Source of the DNA: Umezawaea tangerina
Lineage (GTDB): Bacteria > Actinomycetota > Actinomycetes > Mycobacteriales > Pseudonocardiaceae
Assembly (NCBI RefSeq): GCF_003002815.1
Contig: NZ_PVTF01000021.1
Span: 69,798-133,797 of the forward strand
Length of the DNA stretch: 64,000 nucleotides
Direction of reading: 5' to 3'
The notes beneath the pieces were generated by a model that saw only the letters and a list, made by a program, of their open reading frames with translations, ran no database searches and had not been told where the DNA came from. The position numbers and the translations under genes were made by a program. Below, piece by piece: positions 32,109 to 41,500 of this stretch (positions within the stretch are counted from its first letter, which is position 1; each line of letters starts with the position of its first letter).

Positions 32109-33317
32109 GTGGACACCACTCGGGCCGAGCCGGTCGGCTACCCCTTCAACCGCGCCGAGGACCTGGAGCTGGACGAGCGCTACGCGAGGGCGCGCGCGGG
32201 CCGGAAGCTGGTGCGCGTCAAGATGCCCTACGGCGAGGAGGGCTGGCTCGCCACCCGCCACGAGGACGTCCGGACCGTGTTGGGGGACCAGCGCTTCAGC
32301 CGCGCCGCCGCGGCCGCCGCGGGCCTCGACGAGCCGCGCACGTCACCGCAGACCGTCGGCCCCGGCGTGATCCTGTCGATGGACCCGCCGGAGCACTCCC
32401 GCATCCGCAGGCTGGCGGGCAAGGCCTTCACCCACCGCAACGTGGAACGCCTGCGCCCCAAGGCGAAGCAGGTCGCGAACGAGCTGGTGGACCGGATGGT
32501 CGAGCAGGGCTCGCCGGTCGACCTGATCGAGAACTTCGCCTCCCCGCTGCCCGTCGCGATGATCTGCACGCTGCTCGGCGTCCCGGTGGCCGACCAGCAC
32601 AGGTTCCTGGTCTGGTCGGAGGTGTTCGCCTCGTCCACCACGCTGACCGCGGAGGAGACCCAGGAACGCCTGGGCAGCCTCGTGCAGTACATGTCGGAGC
32701 TGCTGCGCCAGCGCCAGGAGGAACCCGCCGACGACCTGCTCAGCGGCCTGGTGCTGGCCCGCGACCAGGACGACCGGTTCACCGCCGAGGAGATCCTCAG
32801 CCTGGCGATCGTGCTGCTCGGCGCTGGCCACGAGAACATCACCAGCCAGATCCCCAACTTCGTCTACACGCTGCTGCGCCACCCGGACGAGCTGGCCCGG
32901 CTGCGCGCCGACCCGGAGCTGGTGCCGCAGGCCGTGGAGGAGCTCATGCGGTACATCCCGCTGGGGCTCGGCCCCGTGCTGGCGCGCTACGCGCTGGTGG
33001 ACGTCGAGGTCGGCGGGGTGCTCGTGCGCGCCGGGGAACCGGTGGTGGCGTCGCTGGGGTCGGCCAACCGCGACGAGGACGTGTTCGAGCGGGCCGACGA
33101 GCTCGACCTGACCCGCCAGCCGGGACCGCACGTCGGCTTCGGCCACGGCGCCCACCACTGCCTCGGCGCGGCGCTGGCGCGGATGGAGATGCAGATCGCG
33201 GTGGAGACGCTGCTGGAGCGGTTCCCGGAGCTGCGGATCGCCGTGCCGGACGAGGACCTGAAGTGGCGCACCGGCACGTTCATGCGCAGCGTCGTGGAGC
33301 TGCCGATCACCTGGTGA
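32109..33317 (+). CDS. Cytochrome P450 monooxygenase 1
   Basis: Soluble bacterial class I P450 (402 aa), CYP107-like in general appearance, and a likely late-stage oxidase of the polyketide. It has a K-helix ExxR (EELMRYIP) and the heme loop FGHGAHHCLGAALARME with Cys351 as thiolate ligand. The I-helix reads GAGHENITS, with Asn243 where most P450s have the Thr that assists oxygen activation. GTG 32109 was chosen because GGGAGAGGA lies just upstream; earlier in-frame codons lie in the divergent promoter region. A strong terminator follows. Redox partners are not encoded in the window. The oxidation site is unknown. Confidence 0.92.
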   Translation: MDTTRAEPVGYPFNRAEDLELDERYARARAGRKLVRVKMPYGEEGWLATRHEDVRTVLGDQRFSRAAAAAAGLDEPRTSPQTVGPGVILSMDPPEHSRIRRLAGKAFTHRNVERLRPKAKQVANELVDRMVEQGSPVDLIENFASPLPVAMICTLLGVPVADQHRFLVWSEVFASSTTLTAEETQERLGSLVQYMSELLRQRQEEPADDLLSGLVLARDQDDRFTAEEILSLAIVLLGAGHENITSQIPNFVYTLLRHPDELARLRADPELVPQAVEELMRYIPLGLGPVLARYALVDVEVGGVLVRAGEPVVASLGSANRDEDVFERADELDLTRQPGPHVGFGHGAHHCLGAALARMEMQIAVETLLERFPELRIAVPDEDLKWRTGTFMRSVVELPITW

Positions 33318-33323
33318 CCCGGC

Positions 33324-33347
33324 GCGGGGCCGCGGTGGCGGCCCCGC
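33324..33347. terminator. Terminator between convergent P450-1 and DinB-like genes
   Basis: GCGGGGCCGC (33324-33333) pairs perfectly with GCGGCCCCGC (33338-33347) across a 4-nt loop, six bases after the P450-1 stop and before the end of the convergent DinB-like gene. Confidence 0.8.
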
Positions 33348-33368
33348 CCTCCTGGCAGGCTGCGGGAC

Positions 33369-33848
33369 TCAGCCGGTGAGCAGCTGCTCGCGCAGGATGT
33401 CGGCGTGCCCGCAGTGGTGCGCGAGCTCCCGCAGCACCTGGAGGTACACCCAGCGCAGCGTGCGCGGTCCGGACCGGTGACCGGTCACGACGGTGTCCAG
33501 CGGCAGGTCCGCGACCGCTGCCCTGGCCGTGGCGCAGGCCTGCCGGTGGGCAGCGGTGACCGAGGCGATGGTGTCGTCGTCGGAGAGCCGGAACGAGTCG
33601 TCCGGACCCTGGACCAGGCCGAGCTCGCGGCGGGTCGTGCCGCCGACGCACTCCTCGAACCACACCCGCTGCATCCACGTGACGTGCTTGAGCAGCCCGA
33701 GCGGCGTGGTCGCCGACGGGACGAGCCTGCTGCGGGCCTGCTCCTCGGTGAGCGAGTCGAGGGTCGCCTCGATCGCGCCGCGGTACTCCTCGACGAAGGC
33801 GTCGAGCTGCGTGCGCTCGTCGTCCAGCGGCACGTCGAACGACCCCAT
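33369..33848 (-). CDS. DinB/DUF664-family protein (thiol-dependent enzyme fold)
   Basis: Small four-helix-bundle protein (159 aa) of the DinB/DUF664 superfamily, which in actinomycetes includes mycothiol-dependent enzymes and proteins of unknown role. A candidate metal-ligand pattern is visible: His in LLKHVTWMQRVWFEE, and His residues in LQVLRELAHHCGHADILREQ near the C-terminus. ATG 33848 (MGSFDVPLDDERTQ) was preferred over an upstream start 14 codons earlier, because GGGAGAGAGGG precedes it and family members begin here. It lies between the two P450s but nothing links it to the polyketide chemistry. Its function here is not assigned. Confidence 0.75.
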   Translation of the reverse strand: MGSFDVPLDDERTQLDAFVEEYRGAIEATLDSLTEEQARSRLVPSATTPLGLLKHVTWMQRVWFEECVGGTTRRELGLVQGPDDSFRLSDDDTIASVTAAHRQACATARAAVADLPLDTVVTGHRSGPRTLRWVYLQVLRELAHHCGHADILREQLLTG

Positions 33849-33937
33849 CGCAAGCCCTCTCTCCCGGCACGGCACGGCGGCGCCAGTCAACCAGGCGCCG
33901 TCGGCGGGTGCAGGACCGGCGGGTCGGGGAACGCGCG

Positions 33938-33966
33938 AAGGGACGGGGCCCGCGGCCCCGTCCCTT
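33938..33966. terminator. Terminator downstream of P450-2
   Basis: AAGGGACGGGGCC (33938-33950) and GGCCCCGTCCCTT (33954-33966) form a perfect 13-bp stem with a 3-nt loop, between the end of P450-2 and the start of the DinB-like gene, both on the - strand. Confidence 0.85.
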
Positions 33967-34021
33967 GTGTCCGAAGCGGTACCCGTGCGCCCCTGGGCCC
34001 GTCACACCGCGCGGAGGACGG

Positions 34022-35224
34022 TCACCAGGCCACCGGCAGCGCCTCCACGCCGCGGATGAGCACGCCCTCGCGCCACTCGACCTCCTCCGGCGGCACGGCG
34101 AGCCGCAGGTCCGGGAAGCGGCGGAGCAGGGTCCCCAGGGTCACCTGGAGGTCCATCCGCGCCAGCTGGGCGCCGATGCAGTGGTGCGGGCCGAACCCGA
34201 ACGTCAGGTGCTGGACGCCCTTGCGGTCCAGGTCCAGCACGTCCGGGTCCGGGAACACGCCCGCGTCGCGGTTGGCCGAGGCGATGTCGGCCACCACGGT
34301 CTCGCCCGCCCGCACGACGACTTCGCCGAACTGGACGTCCTCCTTGGCGACGGTGCCGAACGCGCCGCCGGAGTTGATCGGGACGTGCCGCAGCAGCTCC
34401 TCCACGGCCTGGTTGACCAGCTCCGGCCGGGCGTGCAGCTTGGCGAGCTCGTCGGGGGTGGTCAGCAGCGTGTAGGTGAAGTTGAGGACGGTGTTGAGGA
34501 TCGTCTCGTGCCCGCCGACCAGCAGGGCGATCGCCAGGGAGGCCAGCTCGATCTCGCTGAGCCGGTCCTCGCCGTCCACCGCGGTCACCAGCGTGCTGAG
34601 CACGTCCTCGCCGGGCTCGGCGCGCTTGGTCGCGACCAGCCCGTTGAGGTAGCCGAGGAACCTGGTGATCGACTCCTGGGCCTCGTCGGAGGTGAACACC
34701 CCGGACATGATCGTCTCGGTGAGCACGCGGAAGTCGGCGCGGTCGGCGGGCGGCACCCCCAGCACCTCGCAGATCACCATGACCGGCAGGGGTTCCGCGA
34801 CGAACTTCTTCAGGTCCGCGGGCGACCCGTGCGCGGCCATCTCGTCGAGCAGCCCGTCCACGATCTCCTGCACCCGCGGCCGCAGCTGCTCGATGCGGCG
34901 CACGGTGAACGCCTTGGCCATGAACCTGCGCACCCGCGTGTGGTCCGCGCCGTCCATGGTCAGCACCGACCCGACCGGCGGGGTGCCCGGCACCATCCGC
35001 GGCGCCGCCTCGCCGAGCTCCGCCGAGGCGGCGCGGCTGAACCGGGGGTCGGACTGCGCCGTGCGGACCGACGAGTGCCGCAGCGCCAGCCACGCCTCGC
35101 CGCCGTAGGGCATCCGCACCCTGGCCACCGGGCCCTCCTCGCGGGCGGCCCGGTACCACGGGTCCGCGCTCAGCCGGCTGGTGTCGCCGACCGGGTACTG
35201 CGGCGTCGTCTCTTGCGTGCTCAT
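34022..35224 (-). CDS. Cytochrome P450 monooxygenase 2
   Basis: Second class I bacterial P450 (400 aa). The I-helix is canonical (LLVGGHETILN, with the catalytic Thr), the K-helix ExxR reads EELLRHVP, and the heme loop is FGFGPHHCIGAQLARMD. ATG 35224 (MSTQETTPQ) is preceded by GGGAGGAAT; a longer reading adds 27 basic residues from the promoter region and is rejected. It shares the 350-bp divergent promoter region with PKS2, which carries the palindrome and SARP-like repeat also found near P450-1, so it is probably a co-regulated tailoring enzyme. The substrate position is unknown. It is clearly different in sequence from P450-1. Confidence 0.93.
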   Translation of the reverse strand: MSTQETTPQYPVGDTSRLSADPWYRAAREEGPVARVRMPYGGEAWLALRHSSVRTAQSDPRFSRAASAELGEAAPRMVPGTPPVGSVLTMDGADHTRVRRFMAKAFTVRRIEQLRPRVQEIVDGLLDEMAAHGSPADLKKFVAEPLPVMVICEVLGVPPADRADFRVLTETIMSGVFTSDEAQESITRFLGYLNGLVATKRAEPGEDVLSTLVTAVDGEDRLSEIELASLAIALLVGGHETILNTVLNFTYTLLTTPDELAKLHARPELVNQAVEELLRHVPINSGGAFGTVAKEDVQFGEVVVRAGETVVADIASANRDAGVFPDPDVLDLDRKGVQHLTFGFGPHHCIGAQLARMDLQVTLGTLLRRFPDLRLAVPPEEVEWREGVLIRGVEALPVAW

Positions 35225-35361
35225 GCGATTCCTCCCGGGCCAGTCGGTCCCCGAGGCGGCCCGCGCCGGATCGTCACGTCCCGGTCGCCCGCGCCGCGTT
35301 CCCACGTCCGCGCGGCGGCCCGGTCGTTCGGGTGACCTCGGCCGTGATGATCGGTCATCGT

Positions 35362-35380
35362 CCCTATCGCCGTGATAGCG
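35362..35380. promoter_or_regulatory. 19-bp palindromic operator, copy 2
   Basis: CCCTATCGCCGTGATAGCG matches copy 1 (31971-31989) at 15 of 19 positions and keeps the outer CTATCG/GATAGCG arms. It lies 138 bp before the P450-2 start and 195 bp before PKS2. Confidence 0.65.
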
Positions 35381-35426
35381 CCGGATCCCGGTGCGGTGCC
35401 CCGCCGCGTCGTCGCTGGTGAAGGGC

Positions 35427-35448
35427 GATATTCACGCGCTATGCCCAC
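35427..35448 (+). promoter_or_regulatory. Putative SARP box upstream of PKS2
   Basis: GATATTCACGC (35427-35437) then GCTATGCCCAC (35438-35448) form an 11-bp-period direct repeat (7 of 11 matches). It contains the exact 12-mer CGCGCTATGCCC shared with the P450-1 promoter, again followed by CTA thirteen bases after the first. Confidence 0.55.
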
Positions 35449-35574
35449 TTCCTAGCTTGGGCTGGGTCCTTCAGGGCCGCCGAGTTCTGCGCGGAAGAAG
35501 TCGAAGACGGGGTAACGGATGTTCTGGCACGGGGCACAGCGCGCGGGCGACCACTTCGGGACGGTGTGACCCCG

Positions 35575-38500
35575 ATGGCCGAGGACGAGAAGCTGCTCGG
35601 GTACCTGCGCCGCGCCATGGGCGAGCTGGCCGACGCCCGCACCCAGGTGCGCGACCTGGAGGCCAAGGCGGGCGAGCCCATCGCGATCGTGGCGATGAGC
35701 TGCCGCTACCCCGGCGGGGTCCGGTCCCCGGAGGACCTGTGGGACCTGGTCGCCGGCGGCCGCGACGCCATCGCCGAGTGGCCCGCCGACCGCGGCTGGA
35801 ACACCGCCGAGCTGTACCGCCCCGGCCCCGCCGTGCCGGGGAAGTCGTTGTGCCGCGAGGGCGGGTTCCTCGACGACGCGGGCGACTTCGACGCCGGGTT
35901 CTTCGGCGTGTCCCCGAACGAGGCGCTGGCGATGGACCCGCAGCAGCGGCTCGTGCTGGAGACCTCGTGGGACGCGGTGGAACGGGCGGGCATCGCGCCT
36001 TCGTCGTTGCGCGACAGCAGGACCGGCGTGTTCCTCGGTGCCATCGAGAACGGCTACGGCTCGCGCGCGTTCGACGTCCCCGTTGGGGCGGAAGGGTTCC
36101 TGGACACCGGGACGCACACCAGCGTCGTGTCCGGCCGGGTCGCCTACACCCTCGGGCTGCGCGGCCCGGCGATCACCGTCAACACCGCGTGCTCGTCCTC
36201 GTTGGTGGCACTGCACCTCGCCGCCCGCGCACTGCGCGCGGGTGACTGCGCGCTCGCGCTCGCGGGCGGCGTGACGGTCATGCCCGTGCCCGACCCGTTC
36301 GTCTCGTTCAGCCAGCAGGGCGGCCTCGCCCCGGACGGGCGCTGCAAGGCGTTCGGCGCCGGGGCCGACGGCACCGGCTGGTCCGAGGGCGTCGGGGTGG
36401 TGCTGCTGGAACGGCTGTCCGACGCGCTGCGCAACGGCCGCCGCGTCCTCGCGGTGCTGCGGTCCAGCGCGGTCAACCAGGACGGCGCCAGCAACGGCCT
36501 GGCCGCGCCGAACGCCACCGCGCAGCGCGAGGTCATCCGCGACGCGCTGGCCGCGGCCGAGCTCGCCCCGGTCGACGTGGACGCCGTGGAGGGCCACGGC
36601 ACCGGCACCCGGCTCGGCGACCCGATCGAGGCCGGGGCGCTGCTCGCGGAGTACGGCCGCAACCGCGAGGCCGACCGTCCACTGTGGCTCGGCTCGCTGA
36701 AGTCCAACATCGGCCACACCTCCGCCGCCGCGGGCATCGGCGGTGTGATCAAGATGGTGCAGGCGCTGCGGCACGAGCTGCTGCCGCGCACCCTGCACGC
36801 CGACGAGCCCTCGCCGTTCGTGGACTGGTCGACCGGCGCGGTCCGGCTGCTGTCCCAGGCCCGCGCCTGGCCCGCCTCCGACCGGCCGCGCCGTGCGGGC
36901 GTGTCGGCGTTCGGGATCAGCGGCACCAACGCGCACGTGATCCTCGAAGAGGCCCCGGCGGTGGAGCCCGCCGAGGTCGTCGAGGCCGGTGGCGTCGTGC
37001 CGTGGGTGCTGTCCGCGCGGTCGGGCGCCGCTCTGCGCGCGCAGGCCGCCGGGCTGTCGGCGTGGGTGGCCCGCAACGGGGACGCGCGGCCCGCGGACGT
37101 GGCCGCGTCGCTGGCGCTGGACAGGTCCGCGTGGGAGCACCGGGCCGTCGTGGCCGGGTGTGACGCGGCGGATCTCGCCGCACGGCTGGACGTCCTCGCC
37201 GAAGGCGGTGTGCCCGCCGACGGCGCTGTGCTCGGCACCGGACCGGTGAGGTCCGACGGTCGGGTGGTGTTCGTGTTCCCCGGTCAGGGGTCGCAGTGGG
37301 TCGGGATGGGTGTCGAGCTGTTGGCGTCCTCGCCCGTGTTCGCGGCGCGGATGGCTGAGTGCGAGCGGGCGTTGGCGCCGTTCGTGGACTGGTCGTTGCG
37401 GGAGGCGTTGTCCGACGAGGCGTTGTTGCTGCGCGTGGACGTGGTGCAGCCGGTGCTGTGGGCGGTGATGGTGTCCTTGGCGCACCTGTGGCGTTCGGCG
37501 GGTGTAGAGCCGTCCGCGGTGGTGGGTCATTCGCAGGGTGAGATCGCGGCCGCTGTGGTGGCCGGGGCGTTGTCGTTGGAGGACGGCGCCCGTGTGGTCT
37601 CGTTGCGCAGCAAGGCGATCGGGCGGTTGGCGGGTCGTGGCGGGATGGTGTCGGTGGCCGCGCCACTGGCCGAGGTCGAGGCGCTGCTCGGTGATGGCGT
37701 GTCCATCGCGGCGGTCAACGGGCCCGGCGCGGTCGTGGTGTCCGGCGACACCGCCGCCTTGGAGGAGTTCGTCACCCGGTGCGGCTCGACGAGCGTGCGC
37801 CGGATCGCCGTGGACTACGCGTCGCACTCCGTTGTCGTGGAGGAGGTCCGCGAGGAGCTGGCGGAGGTCCTGCGGGACGTCGTCGCCCTGGTGCCCGAGG
37901 TCCCGTGGTGCTCGACGGTGACCGGTGAGTGGGTGCGCGACGCGTCGGCGGACGCCGGCTACTGGTACCGCAACCTGCGGCAGCGGGTGCGCCTCGCCGA
38001 CGTGGTGCGGAGCCTGGTGGGGGACGGGTTCGGCGTGTTCGTCGAGCCCAGCGCCCACCCCGTGCTCACCCTGGCAGTGCACGACACCGCCGAGCAGGCC
38101 GGTGCCGACATCGCTGTCATCCCCACGTTGCGCCGCGACCAGGGCGGCCCCGTCACCTGGGCGCTCGCGCTCGGGCAGGCGTGGACCGCCGGGGTGGCCG
38201 TCGACTGGACCGCCGTGCTGCCCGCCGGCGCCGTGCGCACCCCGGACCTGCCCACCTACCCGTTCCAGCGCAAGCGCTACTGGCTGCCGATGAAGTCCAC
38301 CGCGGACGAGTCGGCGACGAGCCTCGACGACTGGGGCTACTCCGTGTCCTGGGTGCCGCTCGCGATCCGCGAGGACGCCCCGCTCGACGGCCGCTGGGTC
38401 GTCGTCACGCCACCGGACCTGGACGCCGCCGTGCTCGCCGCCGTCCTGGAAGCAGTGGGTCCCGGCGCGGTGACGACGACCGCGGCCGACCGCGAAGCCC

Positions 38501-41500
38501 TCGCAGGCGCCACCGGTGTGCTGTCCCTGCTCGCCCTGGACGACCGCCCGCACCCCGACCACCCGTTCCTGCCCCGCGGTGTCGCGAGCACCCTCGACCT
38601 GGTCCGGGCGCTCGACGGGACCGCGCCGCTCTGGTGCGCCACCCGCGGCGCCGTGACGACCGGTGCCGACGACCCGGTGACCGCTCCGGCCCAGCAGGTC
38701 GCCTGGGGGCTCGGCCGGGTCGCCGCCCTCGAACACCCCGGCCGCTGGGGCGGCCTCGTCGACCTGCCCGCGGTCCTCGACTCCTCGACCGCGCCGCTGT
38801 TGGCCCGCGCCCTGGCCGGCGCGGGACCGGAGGACCAGATCGCCGTCCGCGCGAACGGCCTGTCGGTGCGACGGCTGGTGCGGACGGCACTGCCCGCGGA
38901 CACGGCGTGGCGGCCCACGGGCACGACGCTGGTCACCGGCGGCACCGGCGGGATCGGTGTCCAGCTCGCCGAGTGGCTGGCCGGGCGCGGTGCCGGGCGC
39001 GTCGTGCTGATGAGCCGCGGAGGCGCGGCACCGGCGGACCTCGTCGCCCGCGCGGCCGCGCTGGGCACCGAGATCACCGCTGTGGCCTGCGACGTGGCCG
39101 ACGCCGAGGCGTTGCGCGCGGCGGTCGCGGGCCTGCGGGCCGACGGCCACCGCATCGGCACGGTCCTGCACGCCGCCGCGTCCGGCGAGCTGGTCGCGCT
39201 GGCGGACACCGACGTGGCCGAGTTCGCCGCCACCGCGCGGGCCAAGATGGCGGGCGCGGTCAACCTGGACGCGGAGGTCGGCGCCGACGTCACCGACTTC
39301 GTCCTGTTCTCCTCGATCTCCGGCGTGTGGGGCAGTGCCGTGCACGGCGCCTACGCCGCGTCGAACGCCTTCCTCGACGGGCTGGCCGAGCACCGCCGCG
39401 GCCGCGGCCTGGCGGCGACCTCGATCGCCTGGGGCATCTGGGATCCCACCGAGGGCGGTGGCATGGCCGCCGAGCTCGCCGAGGACCGGCTGCTGGCGCA
39501 GGGCATCCCGTTCATGGACCCGGCCACCGCGCTGGACGGCCTCGGCCGCATCCTCTCCGGCGACTCCGCCCTGACCGTCTGCGCCGCCGTGGACTGGACC
39601 CGGTTCGCGCCGGTGTTCACCTCCGCGCGCCCCAGCCCGCTGATCGCCGACCTGCCCGAGGTGCGGCGCGTCCTCGGCGTCGACGACACCGAACCCGACG
39701 ACGGCAACGACATCGCCGCCCTGCTGCGGGACCGGTTGCGCGGACTGCCCGCGGCCGACCGGCTGCGCGCGCTGGCGGACCTCGTCCGCGACCAGACCGC
39801 GGGTGTGCTCGGCTACGACTCGCCGGACGAGATCGCCGACGGCCGCGCGTTCCGCGACCTCGGGTTCGACTCGCTGACCGCCGTGTCCATGCGCGACCGG
39901 CTGGCCACCGTGACCGGCCTGCCCCTGCCGGTGACCGTCGTGTTCGACCACTCCAGCGTCGACGCGCTCGCCCGCCACCTGGTCGGGAAGCTGTTCGGCG
40001 GCAGGAACGAGACCGCGGACACCGTCCTCCCGGCGGGTGTCGCCGACGACGCCGACGACCCGGTCGTGATCGTCGCCATGGCCTGCCGGTTCCCCGGCGA
40101 CGTGCGGACGCCCGAGGACCTGTGGCGGCTGGTCGCCGACGGCCGCGACGCCTGCACGGACCTGCCTCTGGACCGCGGCTGGGACGTCGAGGGCCGCTAC
40201 GACCCCGACCCGGACCGCCCCGGCCACAGCTACGTGCGCGGCGGGTACTTCCTGCACGACGCCGACCGGTTCGACCCCGGCTTCTTCGGCATCTCGCCCC
40301 GCGAGGCGCTGGCCATGGACCCGCAGCAGCGGCTCGCGCTGGAGCTGGCGTGGGAGTCGTTCGAACGCGCGGGCATCCGCGCCGACGACCTGCGCGGCGC
40401 ACCCGTCGGGGTCTTCGTCGGCGCGGCCTACCAGGGCTACGGCGGGGACCCGGCGCAGGCCGACCCGAGCGTCGAGACCCACATCGTCGCGGGCATCTCC
40501 ACCAGCGTGCTGTCCGGCCGCGTGTCCTACACCTTCGGGCTCGAAGGCCCGGCGATCACCGTGGACACCGCGTGCTCGTCCGGACTGGTCGCGCTCCACC
40601 TGGCCGCGCGGTCGCTGCGCTCGGGCGAGTGCTCGCTGGCACTGGCCGGTGGCGTCACCGTGATGGGCGCGCCGCTGGCGTTCGGTACGTACAGCAGGCA
40701 GCGCGCGCTGGCGGTGGACGGCCGGTCCAAGGCGTTCGCGGAAGGAGCCGACGGCTTCGGCATCGGCGAGGGCGCCGGTCTCGTGCTGCTGGAACGGCTG
40801 TCGACCGCCCGCGCGGCCGGTCGACGGGTGCTGGCCGTGGTGCGGTCGAGCGCGGTCAACCAGGACGGCGCCAGCAACGGCCTCACCGCGCCGAGCGGGC
40901 TCGCGCAGCAGCGGGTCATCCGGCAGGCGCTGGCCGGGGCCGGGCTGACCGCCGCGGAGGTGGACGTCGTGGAGGCCCACGGCACCGGCACGCGGCTCGG
41001 CGACCCCATCGAGGCCCAAGCGGTGCAGGAGGTCTACGGCCAGGGCAGGCCCGAGGGCCGTCCGCTGCTGCTCGGCTCGGTGAAGTCGAACATCGGCCAC
41101 ACCCAGGCCGCCTCCGGCCTGGCGGGCGTGATCAAGGTGGTGCTGGCCTTCGAGCACGGCGTCCTGCCGCGCACCCTGCACGCCGAGACACCGTCCTCGT
41201 TCATCGACTGGGCGTCCGCCCCGGTCGAGCTGGCCACGGAGAACCGGCCGTGGGAGACCGGCGGACGGCCCCGGCGGGCGGGCGTGTCCGCGTTCGGGCT
41301 GAGCGGCACCAACGCGCACGTGATCCTGGAGCAGGCCGCGCCCGAGGCTCCCGCCGCCGATCCCGGGTCGGGCCCGGTGGCGTGGGTGCTGTCCGCGCGC
41401 ACGCCGGAAGCCTTGCGGGAGCAGGCTTCCCGGCTGCTGGCCGTGGACGCGGCCCCGGCCGACGTCGCGCGGTCGCTGGCGACCGCGCGCACCGCGTTCG

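Larger units (their letters stand above)
35225..35574. promoter_or_regulatory. 350-bp divergent promoter region between P450-2 and PKS2
   Basis: Non-coding region with lower GC patches. It contains the 19-bp palindrome (35362-35380), the SARP-like repeat (35427-35448), and an imperfect inverted repeat GGGCGATA/CTATGCCC overlapping the latter (35423-35446). Nothing in it looks like a gene or RNA gene. It should drive P450-2 leftward and PKS2 to PKS3 rightward. Confidence 0.65.

Noticed and set aside
35566-35574. GTG 35566 as the start of PKS2
   Set aside because: The only purine-rich site (GGGACGG) would be directly adjacent, too close; ATG 35575 gives normal spacing and a typical docking N-terminus.
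36586-36610. KS4 EGHGTGT variant as a sign of an inactive ketosynthase
   Set aside because: Only the small Ala-to-Gly change precedes the catalytic His; the Cys and second His motifs are intact.
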